DNA of 36,874 bases, taken from contig CALVIQ010000066.1 in NCBI GenBank assembly GCA_944331815.1, forward strand, positions 1 to 36,874, in the 5' to 3' direction. The notes beneath the pieces are model-generated. The model did not search any database. It was not told the origin of the DNA and saw only the letters and a list, made by a program, of their open reading frames with translations. This DNA comes from an uncultured Bacilli bacterium. GTDB lineage: Bacteria; Bacillota_I; Bacilli_A; RF39; UBA660. Shown here in pieces: positions 1 through 8,217 of this stretch. The translations under genes were made by a program, and so were the position numbers. Every line of letters begins with the position of its first letter. Within the stretch, counting starts at the first letter, position 1.

Positions 1-39
<39 letters not shown>

Positions 40-40
<1 letters not shown>

Positions 41-48
41 GCTACAAT
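40..48 (+). promoter_or_regulatory. Extended -10 promoter for the prepilin/LRR gene
   Basis: TG at 40-41, one base, then TACAAT at 43-48 forms an extended -10. Counting 17 bases upstream puts the -35 region at about 20-25, inside the TTTA tract, where no consensus -35 exists. Transcription would start near 55 and leave a leader of about 125 bases before the ATG at 182. Confidence 0.5.
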
Positions 49-93
49 ATATGTAGACAGTAAAAAAATTAGTAGAAAGGTAAAAATAACAAA

Positions 94-161
94 ATATACA
101 AACTTACACAGTTAAATTTTTACGGTCATATACAAACTTACACAGTTAAATTTTTACGGTC
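94..161 (+). repeat. Perfect 34-bp tandem duplication in the leader
   Basis: Bases 94-127 and 128-161 are identical 34-base units (each starts ATATACAAACTTACACAG and ends TTTTTACGGTC). They lie in the presumed 5' untranslated leader of the downstream surface-protein gene. They could be a regulatory duplication or copies of an insertion-sequence end; nothing here decides between these. Confidence 0.9.
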
Positions 162-176
162 TGTAAGTTAGGAGAA
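135..176 (+). promoter_or_regulatory. Leader hairpin next to the ribosome binding site
   Basis: AACTTACA at 135-142, in the second 34-bp unit, is complementary to TGTAAGTT at 162-169, which directly precedes the Shine-Dalgarno AGGAGA at 170-175. The first unit carries the same left arm at 101-108, so two alternative pairings exist. Pairing here could affect access to the ribosome binding site. Regulation is inferred. Confidence 0.4.
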
Positions 177-181
177 AATAA

Positions 182-2746
182 ATGAAAAATACATTTAAAA
201 AAAATATATTTGGCTTTACATTAGTTGAATTATTGGGTGTAATAATAATATTATCAGTGATAGCGTTAATAACATATCCAATAATAGATAAAACGATAAA
301 AAATAGTAAAGAAGAAGCCTTAAAACAAACAATAAAAAATATAGAAGACGCAGCGTATAATTATAGTGTTGAAAATGATATAGGTTATAGTAAATATTAT
401 AATAAAATAGAATTAAAAGAATTAAAAGAAAAAGGATATTTAACTAATTCAATTATTAAAAATCCAGTAACAAATGAAGAGTTACAAGGATGTGTTATAT
501 ATAGATGGGTTGATGAAATAAAACAATATGAATTTACGTATGATGAAGAATGTTATGTACCAATACCAGATGTAACAATAACATTTGTAGATGTAAATAA
601 TGCAATAAATGAAAAAGGATGGGCAAATAGAGATTTTTATATTAAAGTAATAGCAGAAAATGCAATAAAATATAAATGGTGTAGTACAACAGAAGAAATA
701 TGTGAACAAAATGCTTTAATAGAAGGAGCAATCGAAGAAGGAATAAGCAATAGTGTGTTAATTAGTAATGAGAGTATGAATAATAAAGTGTGTGTTCAAG
801 CTTATAATATTAATAATGAAGCAAGTGAAATAATTTGTAGTGATTCTTATAAATTAGATAAACATAATCCAATAATAGAATCAAATTCAGAAAATTATGT
901 CGTAGTAACACCAAATACAAATGTTGAAGCAATTAATTATTTTAATTATATGTCAAATGGGATAAGTGAAATAGAAAAAGTAGAATGTAGAGTAAATGAT
1001 AATATTATTACAACTACTGAAAGTTTATCAGCAGGAGAATATACTTTAAACTGCAATATAATAAAGGAAAATGGATTAACATCAAATTCAAGTATAAAAC
1101 TAGGAGTAAATAATTGTTATGATTTTAATAATCAAACAGGTGTCATAACAAATTATAATTGTTATGTAGGAAATACATTAGGATATGAAGAAAAAAGTGA
1201 TGTAGTAATACCATATTCTATTAATAAAATAAGTGTTAAAGAAATAGGTAATGGTAATACAGCTAATACATCTTTTAATAATAAAAATATAACAAGTGTT
1301 GATTTTACAAATGCAAAAGAATTAAATATAATAGGTGATAGATCTTTTAAAAATAATCAAATAAGCAGTTTAACTATTTCTGAAAATGTTGAAAAAATAG
1401 GTAATGCATCCTTTTATGGTAATCAGTTATCAAATTTAGAATTAAATTCTAATTTGATATCAATAGGTAATGGAGCTTTTAAACAAAATCAATTAAGTGG
1501 GACATTAAATTTATCAAAGTTAACTAAATTGAATATTTTAAATGGATTTGGAAATAATCAAATAACAGATATCATATTTCCTCCTAATATTATACAAATT
1601 GGAACTGAAGCATTTATTGGAAATAGTTTAATAAATATAATTGTTCCCAATAGTGTTAATATAATAGATGGTGATGCATTTAAAAATAATCAAATAACTT
1701 CATTAAAATTAAATAATAATTTGGAAAAAATAGGCTTTCAATCATTTCAAAACAATAAATTGTCAGAAATTATAATTCCTCCTAATTTATCAGTAATTAG
1801 TGAAAGATGTTTTCAAAATAATCAATTAACTAATTTATTTATACCATCAAATGTTATAAAAATAGAAAATGAAGCTTTCAGTAGAAATAAAATATCAAAT
1901 ATAACATTTGAAGTACCACAAAACGTAACTTATTTATCTGGTTTTAATAATAATAATCTTACAGCTATTGATTTAACAAATTTAACATCATTAGAAACAT
2001 TAGGATTACAAGCTTTTGCAAATAATAATATAACGGACTATAAACTACCTTCAAATTTAAAAAAAATAGAGGGAGGAGTATTTACTAATAATAAAATATC
2101 AGAAGAAAAAGCATGGATATATGCATTAGATGAAAACGGCAATATAGATTATACAAGATTGGCAAGTTATGGTGGAATTACAAAAGACATAACTATTCCA
2201 ACTAGTGTTGTCGAAATAATGGAATATGCTTTTAGTTGGACAACAATACAAAATGTTGATTTTAATAATTCTCCAAATTTGCAAATAATAGGTGATCAAG
2301 CATTTTCATATTGTAAAAGTTTAAAAGAACTTAATTTAATAAATTTACCACAATTAGATAGTATTGGTGTTAATTCATTTGCTTATAGTGTAATTTTAAA
2401 CGTTAAATTTGATAATTTGCCAAATTTAAAAATTATTGGTGGTGGTTCATTTGCAGGAACCAATATTACTACTATAGATTTAAGTGATTTACCAAATTTA
2501 AGAACATTAGGTGCTTCAAGTTTTGGAACATCATTAGAAACAATAAATATAGGTAATTCAAATAACTTAATTAATATTGAAAGTAATGCTTTAAACAATG
2601 TTTATGGTAAATTAAAAACAATTATCAATAATACAGGTAATTCATTTAATTGGTCTGCAATTACTAATTCAACAACTCAAAATCAAAATTTTGTAACTGG
2701 AACAATTATACATCAAAAGGGCAATATAGAAGTCATAACTAATTAA
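182..2746 (+). CDS. Prepilin-anchored leucine-rich repeat (BspA-type) surface protein
   Basis: 854 residues. The N-terminus is a type IV prepilin signal: short basic leader, then the cleavage/methylation motif FGFTLVELLG, with expected cleavage after Gly11 and Glu16 at position +5, followed by a hydrophobic helix to about residue 34. A mid region with scattered cysteines (about 125-310) precedes many 20-25-residue LRR_5/BspA-type repeats from about 320 to 820, with recurring NNQI/NNKI and IGxxAF patterns. The C-terminal block resembles that of other LRR_5 pseudopilin-like proteins in gut Firmicutes. Expected to be exported and anchored or assembled through a type IV pilin/type II secretion-like machine; no prepilin peptidase or assembly ATPase gene lies in the window. 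The binding partner is unknown. The start follows AGGAGA with normal spacing. Confidence 0.85.
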   Translation: MKNTFKKNIFGFTLVELLGVIIILSVIALITYPIIDKTIKNSKEEALKQTIKNIEDAAYNYSVENDIGYSKYYNKIELKELKEKGYLTNSIIKNPVTNEELQGCVIYRWVDEIKQYEFTYDEECYVPIPDVTITFVDVNNAINEKGWANRDFYIKVIAENAIKYKWCSTTEEICEQNALIEGAIEEGISNSVLISNESMNNKVCVQAYNINNEASEIICSDSYKLDKHNPIIESNSENYVVVTPNTNVEAINYFNYMSNGISEIEKVECRVNDNIITTTESLSAGEYTLNCNIIKENGLTSNSSIKLGVNNCYDFNNQTGVITNYNCYVGNTLGYEEKSDVVIPYSINKISVKEIGNGNTANTSFNNKNITSVDFTNAKELNIIGDRSFKNNQISSLTISENVEKIGNASFYGNQLSNLELNSNLISIGNGAFKQNQLSGTLNLSKLTKLNILNGFGNNQITDIIFPPNIIQIGTEAFIGNSLINIIVPNSVNIIDGDAFKNNQITSLKLNNNLEKIGFQSFQNNKLSEIIIPPNLSVISERCFQNNQLTNLFIPSNVIKIENEAFSRNKISNITFEVPQNVTYLSGFNNNNLTAIDLTNLTSLETLGLQAFANNNITDYKLPSNLKKIEGGVFTNNKISEEKAWIYALDENGNIDYTRLASYGGITKDITIPTSVVEIMEYAFSWTTIQNVDFNNSPNLQIIGDQAFSYCKSLKELNLINLPQLDSIGVNSFAYSVILNVKFDNLPNLKIIGGGSFAGTNITTIDLSDLPNLRTLGASSFGTSLETINIGNSNNLINIESNALNNVYGKLKTIINNTGNSFNWSAITNSTTQNQNFVTGTIIHQKGNIEVITN

Positions 2747-2764
2747 GTTTTTATTATTAAATAA

Positions 2765-2794
2765 ATTAAAAGAAGGATTTATCCTTCTTTTAAT
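2765..2794. terminator. Bidirectional terminator between LRR gene and PBP gene
   Basis: A perfect 13-bp stem (2765-2777 with 2782-2794) and a 4-base loop lie between convergent genes. The right arm overlaps the stop codon of the minus-strand PBP gene. A runs precede and T runs follow, so it can work in both directions. Confidence 0.85.
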
Positions 2795-5603
2795 TTATTT
2801 GAACTAATTTAATTAATGTATCACTATAACTGCCATATTTAATATGGTATGTTATTGTATATGTATCAGGCTTATTAGTACTTATATAAGATGTACTATT
2901 AAATACTTGATTATCAGAATTTCTCATAACTGTACATGTGATAGTTGCTAAATTAGTAATATCTGTAATTCCATTTAATAAAACTATAACTGGTTTATCT
3001 GGTTCATTGTAATTTTGTCCAACAGATAAAGTAACAGTTGAATTACCATTTAATTGACTGCTGACAATTGAACTACCACTAGTTTCTACCGTAAATTCAG
3101 CGCCACTACTAGCATTATTTTTAAATATACTATAACTTGATTTAACTACAAAAGTTGTTGTTTCAGTAACTGGATATACAAAATTTGTATTACTTGTAGT
3201 TGTAATTAATTTTAAATTTCCATTACTATCTTTTACATATACATCATAAACTACAGAACCAATATTTTTTTTATTATAACTTAAATGACTATTGATAGCG
3301 TTTTGTCTATATTTTTCATTTGTATATAATTTAGTATATAATTGAGTAAGATAATTATTATCAATGAAATCTGGTGTATCTATAGCATCCCATGATAGTG
3401 TATTATTATTATAATTTAAATTAGTGACATTTTCTAACTGACTATATCTAGTTGATACTTCAGTTGGTTCAAATCCTTTTTTAAAGTATGCAGTGTATCT
3501 TTGTGATTTTGGAGTGTATTCACTAGGTAGCATTGCATTTGGAAGACCATATTCAACTTCTAATTTTACAACTCCACTAGGCTGTTCCCAACTGGAATTT
3601 TCTGTATAAACAGATTTAGCAATTGCTTGGAAAATTCTTTTTACAGAGTAATCACTGAAAGTTAAACAATGCTCTTTTTCTAAATATTCATAACCATACC
3701 AAACAGCAATAGCATAAGAATCATTGAAACTAGCAACCCATCTATCACTTATTGCATTATTTGGTAAATCATGCGCTTTAATATCTTCATAACTTAAATT
3801 AGTAGTACCAGTTTTAGCTGCATAATTAACACCATTAACACTTAAACCAACTGCATAACCTGCGGTATCTTCTAGAATTTTTGTTATCATATAAGCTGTT
3901 TCTTCACTCATTGCTCTTTTAGTAATTGGTTTTACTTCATATGTTTCATTAGTTTCAGTATATTCAAGCTTAGTGAAACTATGTGGTTCAATATAATATC
4001 CACCATTAGAAAAGGCAGAGTAAGCAGCAGCTAAAGTAAGTGGTGATTCACCATTATATCCACCTAAAGCATGTGATTCATGTAAATATTCTTCAGGTGA
4101 CAATCCTAAATTTGTAACAAATTTTTTAATATTACTTGAATTATTTTGTTGAAATGCTTTTACAGCAGGAATATTTCTAGAGTGTTTTAATGCTTCATGT
4201 AATGTTTGAAAATCATAATAATCACTATCCCAGTTTCTTATTTCAATTCCATCTGAATAAGAATAAGGTTCATCAGTAAATGGTGTATAAGTAGACCAAT
4301 TATTATATTCAATTCCTGGACCATAATCATAAAGTGGTTTAGCAGTTGAACCAATTTGTCTAGTTAAATCTGTAGCTAAATTTTTTCCTCTAACAACTCT
4401 GTTTCTTCCACCACCTACAGCTTTGATTTCACCTGTATTAACATCTAATACAATTGATGATCCTTGAACATACTCATCTTTCCATTCATAAAGTGTTCCA
4501 TTCATTACTCCTGCCATAGTTTCTTGCATAGATTTATCCATTGTAGTATAAATTTTCATAGGAATTTCATATGGATTGTTTCCAGTTCTATCTATAACTT
4601 CTTCCACTACAGTATCAATGAAATCTTGATATGTATTATTAGAAGTTTCTTCTTCTTTTTTTACTAATAATTTATCAACAGTTAATTCTTTTGCAATATT
4701 ATATTCTTCTTCATTAATATATCCATGTCTTAACATTAAACTTAATACAGTTAATCTTCTTTCTTCACAAGCTTCTGGATATAAATAAGGATAATATGCA
4801 CCAGGTGCCTGAAATAATCCAGCAATCATAGCTGCTTCAGCAACATTTAATTCACTTGCACTTTTTCCAAAATAATCTTGACTAGCTTGTTCTACACCAC
4901 GATTAGATCCACCTAAGTTATTTGAATTAACATAAAATTCTATAATTTCTTCTTTAGTATATTTTGTTTCGATTTTAAATACAGACATATAAATATCAGT
5001 AAATTTACGAATTATACCTGCAAGTCCTTCATCTTCAGTTGATGTTTGAGTATTCTTAGAAACTTGCATAGTAAGGGTAGAAGCCCCACCGCCACCTTTA
5101 CCTAAAAGTTGAGAAAATGATGCTTTTAAAAATCTAGGCAAATCAACGCCGCTATGTTGAAAAAATCTTGAATCTTCAGTAGCAATAATAGCATCAATTA
5201 AAGATTGTGATAATTCATCATATGTAACTTTTTGGCGCATTTCATCACCAATTTTGGCAAATTCTTCACCATTTGATAAATATAAAATAGTGGCATCTTT
5301 ATTATATAATTTTTCTTCAGTAAATTCAGGTGCAGTAGCAATAATATACACACCAAATGACATACCAAGTATTAAACAGAATATTGCAAAAGAAAAACAA
5401 AAAATCATTATAGATTTAAACAATTCAATTTTACTTGTCTTTTTCTTTTTTGATTTTGTAACAAAATAATAAATTAAACCAACAAATAGCATTAATAATA
5501 TTGTTGGTACAAAACTTATTGTAAATGAACCAATTATTAAAACAATTAAACATATTAAAGATGTTATAATAGTTCTCTTATTTTTTTTCCATATTTTTTT
5601 CAT
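2790..5603 (-). CDS. ponA: Class A penicillin-binding protein (PBP1-type peptidoglycan glycosyltransferase/transpeptidase)
   Basis: Polymerises lipid II into glycan strands and cross-links the peptides at the outer membrane face. Residue numbers count from an upstream ATG at 5609. Two hydrophobic segments (about 14-50 and 63-92) precede the GT51 domain, with the catalytic ATEDSRFFQHSG motif at 143-154 and GGASTLTMQ at 174-182. The transpeptidase domain carries STAK 421-424, SRN 477-479 and KTGT 599-602, all intact. The tail beyond about 700 is Ser/Thr/Asn-rich and likely extracellular. I chose the ATG at 5603: the Shine-Dalgarno AAGGAG lies only 2 bases before the ATG at 5609 but 8 before this one. 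The gene starts inside the 3' end of recU, as in the classic recU-ponA operon. Two hydrophobic segments instead of one is slightly unusual. Confidence 0.95.
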   Translation of the reverse strand: MKKIWKKNKRTIITSLICLIVLIIGSFTISFVPTILLMLFVGLIYYFVTKSKKKKTSKIELFKSIMIFCFSFAIFCLILGMSFGVYIIATAPEFTEEKLYNKDATILYLSNGEEFAKIGDEMRQKVTYDELSQSLIDAIIATEDSRFFQHSGVDLPRFLKASFSQLLGKGGGGASTLTMQVSKNTQTSTEDEGLAGIIRKFTDIYMSVFKIETKYTKEEIIEFYVNSNNLGGSNRGVEQASQDYFGKSASELNVAEAAMIAGLFQAPGAYYPYLYPEACEERRLTVLSLMLRHGYINEEEYNIAKELTVDKLLVKKEEETSNNTYQDFIDTVVEEVIDRTGNNPYEIPMKIYTTMDKSMQETMAGVMNGTLYEWKDEYVQGSSIVLDVNTGEIKAVGGGRNRVVRGKNLATDLTRQIGSTAKPLYDYGPGIEYNNWSTYTPFTDEPYSYSDGIEIRNWDSDYYDFQTLHEALKHSRNIPAVKAFQQNNSSNIKKFVTNLGLSPEEYLHESHALGGYNGESPLTLAAAYSAFSNGGYYIEPHSFTKLEYTETNETYEVKPITKRAMSEETAYMITKILEDTAGYAVGLSVNGVNYAAKTGTTNLSYEDIKAHDLPNNAISDRWVASFNDSYAIAVWYGYEYLEKEHCLTFSDYSVKRIFQAIAKSVYTENSSWEQPSGVVKLEVEYGLPNAMLPSEYTPKSQRYTAYFKKGFEPTEVSTRYSQLENVTNLNYNNNTLSWDAIDTPDFIDNNYLTQLYTKLYTNEKYRQNAINSHLSYNKKNIGSVVYDVYVKDSNGNLKLITTTSNTNFVYPVTETTTFVVKSSYSIFKNNASSGAEFTVETSGSSIVSSQLNGNSTVTLSVGQNYNEPDKPVIVLLNGITDITNLATITCTVMRNSDNQVFNSTSYISTNKPDTYTITYHIKYGSYSDTLIKLVQIN

Positions 5604-6162
5604 TTTCATCTCTCCTTAAAAGTAAATCTACTATTTCTAAATATTTTAATCTTGGATTATATCCTTGATTAATTAAGTAACCATTTTTAACAAAAAAATC
5701 TTTAGGGATAGATTTACGACTATTATTATCTAAAAAATTTTGTAGTTTGTCAATTTCTAATAAATAAACTTCATTTTCTAAACAAAATTTTACAATAATG
5801 AATCCAATTCCTCCACAATTTTTAATTTTTTTTAAATGTTCAATTTGATGAGCATGAATGTTAGCTAAAGGAAAATATTTTTTTCTTGTTTCTTTAGCCT
5901 CAAAATCAATGTATTTACTTTTATAAACTCCATTATAATCAGTAGTTGATGGAACAATGAAATGAGCTTCTTTAATAACTGCATCTTTTCTGTTTTTATA
6001 ATCAACTTTGTTTATAGTAATTGGTGTTGGTTTTTTATAGATTATTCCAATATTTTTGTTTCTATAATAAATATTAGATTCATTGATGTCATTTTCTAAG
6101 TTCATTCCACGATTATTAGTATTTATTTTAAAATTTTTTTTAATTCCATTAGGATAATTCAT
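5578..6162 (-). CDS. recU: Holliday junction resolvase RecU
   Basis: 194 residues, close to the usual size (about 200). RecU cuts four-way DNA junctions during recombinational repair and chromosome segregation. Family blocks are present: NNRGM near residue 17, PSTTDYNGVY at 71-80 and DFEAKET at 86-92. Likely metal-binding/catalytic residues are Asp75, Glu88 and Lys90. The C-terminal end overlaps the start of the PBP gene by about 30 bases, so both are probably translated from one mRNA. Start at the ATG preceded by GGTGAG. Confidence 0.93.
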   Translation of the reverse strand: MNYPNGIKKNFKINTNNRGMNLENDINESNIYYRNKNIGIIYKKPTPITINKVDYKNRKDAVIKEAHFIVPSTTDYNGVYKSKYIDFEAKETRKKYFPLANIHAHQIEHLKKIKNCGGIGFIIVKFCLENEVYLLEIDKLQNFLDNNSRKSIPKDFFVKNGYLINQGYNPRLKYLEIVDLLLRRDENEKNMEKK

Positions 6163-6177
6163 TTTCTCACCATTATT

Positions 6178-6206
6178 ATTATACTATATTTTTATAATAA
6201 GTTAAA
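6178..6206 (-). promoter_or_regulatory. Promoter for the recU-PBP operon
   Basis: On the minus strand TATAAT (6178-6183) lies 17 bases downstream of a weak -35, TTTAAC (6201-6206). It is 16 bases upstream of the recU start codon, so the leader would be very short. Confidence 0.5.
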
Positions 6207-6278
6207 CTAATTTTGACATGTTTTGTCGAATTTAATGAATTATTTACATATATGTGATTTAATAAAATAGGTGATAGA

Positions 6279-6368
6279 ATGAATCATATTGAAGGAGTAT
6301 TTAATGGCATGATAGAGGATATTAAGTATATCAAATTAGCAACTTATTTTAAAAATATGAGGAAATAA
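6279..6368 (+). CDS. Possible 29-residue small protein
   Basis: A short open frame begins with an ATG preceded by AGGTGA at good spacing and ends in TAA just before the gpsB promoter. It encodes a small mixed-charge peptide starting MNHIEGVFNGMIED. I recognise no family. It sits alone in the 259-base gap between divergent recU and gpsB, and no strong promoter was found directly upstream (TTGACA at 6213-6218 has no good -10 partner). It may be a real small gene or chance. Confidence 0.3.
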   Translation: MNHIEGVFNGMIEDIKYIKLATYFKNMRK

Positions 6369-6373
6369 TTTGG

Positions 6374-6403
6374 TTGACAAAATATCCTTTTTTGTTATAT
6401 AAT
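6374..6403 (+). promoter_or_regulatory. Sigma-A promoter for gpsB-rnpB
   Basis: TTGACA (6374-6379), an 18-base spacer and TATAAT (6398-6403) give a full consensus match 19 bases before the gpsB start codon. It probably also supplies transcription into rnpB, because no gap separates the two. Confidence 0.8.
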
Positions 6404-6421
6404 TTTATTGGGTGATATTAG

Positions 6422-6751
6422 ATGTATCAAGATCGAATAATGTTAACTGTTAAAGATATATTTGAAAAAGAATTTAAAGTAGATACAAGGGGGTATCGTC
6501 CTCAAGAAGTTGATAAATTTTTAGATGTTGTTATGCGTGATTACGAAGAATTTATTGCTATAAATAAAGAGTTATCTAATGAAATAAAAGATTTAACTAA
6601 TGATAATATAAAATTAAAACAAGAAATCAGAAGTTTAAAAATGAAATTAGATATTCTAAAAGAAAATGCTGATAGTGATAATGGAAGTAACAGTGTAGAT
6701 GTTTTAAAACGTTTATCAAACTTAGAAAAAATAATATATGGAAAAGAATAA
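6422..6751 (+). CDS. gpsB: Cell division/elongation regulator GpsB (DivIVA-like)
   Basis: 109 residues. GpsB is a small cytoplasmic, membrane-associated coiled-coil protein that moves PBP1-type enzymes between side wall and septum. The N-terminal DivIVA-like domain is clear, with KDIFEKEFKVDTRGYRPQEV followed by DKFLD. A coiled coil runs from about residue 30 to 75, and the short C-terminal helix (SVDVLKRLSNLEKIIYG) matches the GpsB trimerisation segment and separates it from the longer DivIVA. Its known partner, a class A PBP, is encoded about 1 kb away on the other strand. The stop codon lies inside the first helix of rnpB. Confidence 0.92.
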   Translation: MYQDRIMLTVKDIFEKEFKVDTRGYRPQEVDKFLDVVMRDYEEFIAINKELSNEIKDLTNDNIKLKQEIRSLKMKLDILKENADSDNGSNSVDVLKRLSNLEKIIYGKE

Positions 6752-7088
6752 TACTAGGCAAACGCTGCATTTTTTGTAGAGGAAAGTCCATGCTTGCACT
6801 ATCCTGAGATGGTAGTAGTGATTGTGCATAGGGAAAAAATAACCTATGGTAGTTTTATAACTAACGGCTTCGAAATAATCCTATAAGGATTAAATTAGAT
6901 ATAAAGTGCCACAGAAACGATGCTTCTAGTAATAGAAGAATGAAACGCGGTAAACCCCACAAGCAAGAAACCCAAATTATGGTAGGGGAGTTTAAAGTAG
7001 GGAATTAAACTTACTTTAGAACCAGAAATGGTAGATAGATGTTTGCCACTCTATTATAGAGGACAGAACATGGCTTATAAGTATTATT
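6747..7088 (+). ncRNA. rnpB: RNase P RNA, bacterial class B
   Basis: Catalytic RNA that matures tRNA 5' ends. Conserved blocks appear in order: GAGGAAAGTCCATGCT near 6779, AAAGTGCCACAG near 6904, GAAACGCGGTAAACCCC near 6942, AGAAACCCAAATTATGG near 6965, GGTAGATAGATGTTTGCC near 7030 and GGACAGAACATGGCTTA near 7061. The blocks and their spacing match the Bacillus (class B) form. Ends are set by pairing of AATAATACT (6747-6755) with AGTATTATT (7080-7088), which makes helix P1; the following T run (to 7094) would let P1 act as terminator. The 5' end overlaps the gpsB stop codon. gpsB-rnpB order is also seen in Bacillus. Confidence 0.95.
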
Positions 7089-7111
7089 TTTTTTATTTAT
7101 GAGGTGACTAA

Positions 7112-7582
7112 ATGAAAGAAATTGGAGAAAAACTGAAAGAAGCGAGAGAAAGTATTGGTGTTACAGTAGAAGAAGCTGCTGAAGATTTAAAAATTGATGC
7201 TTCTCAAATTATTAGCATTGAACAAGGTGATGTTGAAAAATTTCAAGATGTATTTAATTTAAAATATTTTATTAGAGATTATGCAAAATATTTAGGATTG
7301 AATAAAGAAAAAGTGGTAGATGATTTTAATGAATATTTATTTGACTACACTTCTAAAATATCACTTGATGAAATAAAAAAAGAAACAAAAAGTAAAGAAG
7401 AAAATAAAATAAAGTCTCCATATACTGTAGAAAGAAAAAGTGAAAAAATATACCAAAATTTTATTTATATTGCTATTGTAGTTTTGTTAATTACAATAGG
7501 AATTTTATTGTATACAATTTTACATGAAGAAAAAAATGATGAGAATTTAGTTTATGGAGGTACATATGAACTTACCAAATAA
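7112..7582 (+). CDS. RodZ/YmfM-like membrane protein with N-terminal helix-turn-helix
   Basis: 156 residues. The first 75 residues form an Xre/HTH_25-type domain (KLKEARESIGVTVEEAAEDL, then YFIRDYAKYLGL) typical of RodZ, where it binds MreB rather than DNA. A charged linker (about 85-115) leads to one transmembrane helix (about 116-138) and a very short outer tail, so the periplasmic-type RodZ C-terminal domain is missing. Position directly before pgsA matches ymfM of Bacillus. Good Shine-Dalgarno GAGGTGA. The likely role is linking the MreB cytoskeleton to wall elongation; this is inferred from domain and position. Confidence 0.8.
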   Translation: MKEIGEKLKEARESIGVTVEEAAEDLKIDASQIISIEQGDVEKFQDVFNLKYFIRDYAKYLGLNKEKVVDDFNEYLFDYTSKISLDEIKKETKSKEENKIKSPYTVERKSEKIYQNFIYIAIVVLLITIGILLYTILHEEKNDENLVYGGTYELTK

Positions 7583-8156
7583 AATAACTACATTAAGAAT
7601 ATTTTTAACAATTGTAATAATTATTATTTTAATATTTCCCTTTGATGCAGTAGGATTGACAGCAACAAAACTATTTATAAATGAATTAATTGTTGTAGAT
7701 ATTAAATATTTTATTGCTGGTGGATTATTTATTATTGCTTGTTTGACTGATTTTTTAGATGGATTTATTGCTAGAAAATATAAAATGATTACAGATTTGG
7801 GAAAGATGTTAGATGCAATTGCAGATAAATTTTTAGTAAATTCAGTATTAATTATATTATCAAGTCAAGGACTTATTCATCCTTTAATACCAGTTATTGT
7901 TGTAGCTAGAGATACATTTGTAGATATAATAAAAATGATTGTTGGTAGCAAAAAAGAAGTTGTAGCAGCTATAAAATCAGGAAAAATAAAAACAGCATTT
8001 TTAATGTTAGGAATTATATTAACATTGTTTAATAATTTACCATTTGAATTGATAAATATTAAAGTTTCAGATGTTCTCTTAATATTAGCAACGGTTTTAA
8101 GTGTTTACTCAGCACTACAATACTATCAAATAAATAAAAAAGTGTTATTAAGCTAA
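7566..8156 (+). CDS. pgsA: CDP-diacylglycerol-glycerol-3-phosphate 3-phosphatidyltransferase
   Basis: Makes phosphatidylglycerol phosphate, the first committed step to phosphatidylglycerol, in the membrane. The CDP-alcohol phosphotransferase signature D-x2-DG-x2-AR-x8-G-x3-D-x3-D is complete within DFLDGFIARKYKM and ITDLGKMLDAIAD. Several hydrophobic helices flank it. I start at the ATG at 7566 rather than an in-frame ATG at 7554: GGAGGT at 7557-7561 lies just before it, and the resulting MNLPNKITTLRI is the usual N-terminus. The gene overlaps the 3' end of the RodZ-like gene by 17 bases, which suggests coupled translation. Confidence 0.95.
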   Translation: MNLPNKITTLRIFLTIVIIIILIFPFDAVGLTATKLFINELIVVDIKYFIAGGLFIIACLTDFLDGFIARKYKMITDLGKMLDAIADKFLVNSVLIILSSQGLIHPLIPVIVVARDTFVDIIKMIVGSKKEVVAAIKSGKIKTAFLMLGIILTLFNNLPFELINIKVSDVLLILATVLSVYSALQYYQINKKVLLS

Positions 8157-8157
8157 T

Positions 8158-8186
8158 TTGACAAATTGAAAATAAAATGTTACCAT
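8158..8186 (+). promoter_or_regulatory. Promoter for the stalk-domain protein gene
   Basis: TTGACA (8158-8163), 17 bases, then TACCAT (8181-8186) preceded by TG at 8178-8179 (extended -10). It begins 1 base after the pgsA stop codon. A strong AAAGGGGG Shine-Dalgarno follows near 8203. Confidence 0.6.
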
Positions 8187-8217
8187 AGGGGCAATATTAT
8201 TTAAAGGGGGAATTATA

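Noticed and set aside
4464..5469. Plus-strand frames inside the PBP gene
   Set aside because: Antisense shadows of a fully supported PBP1-type protein.
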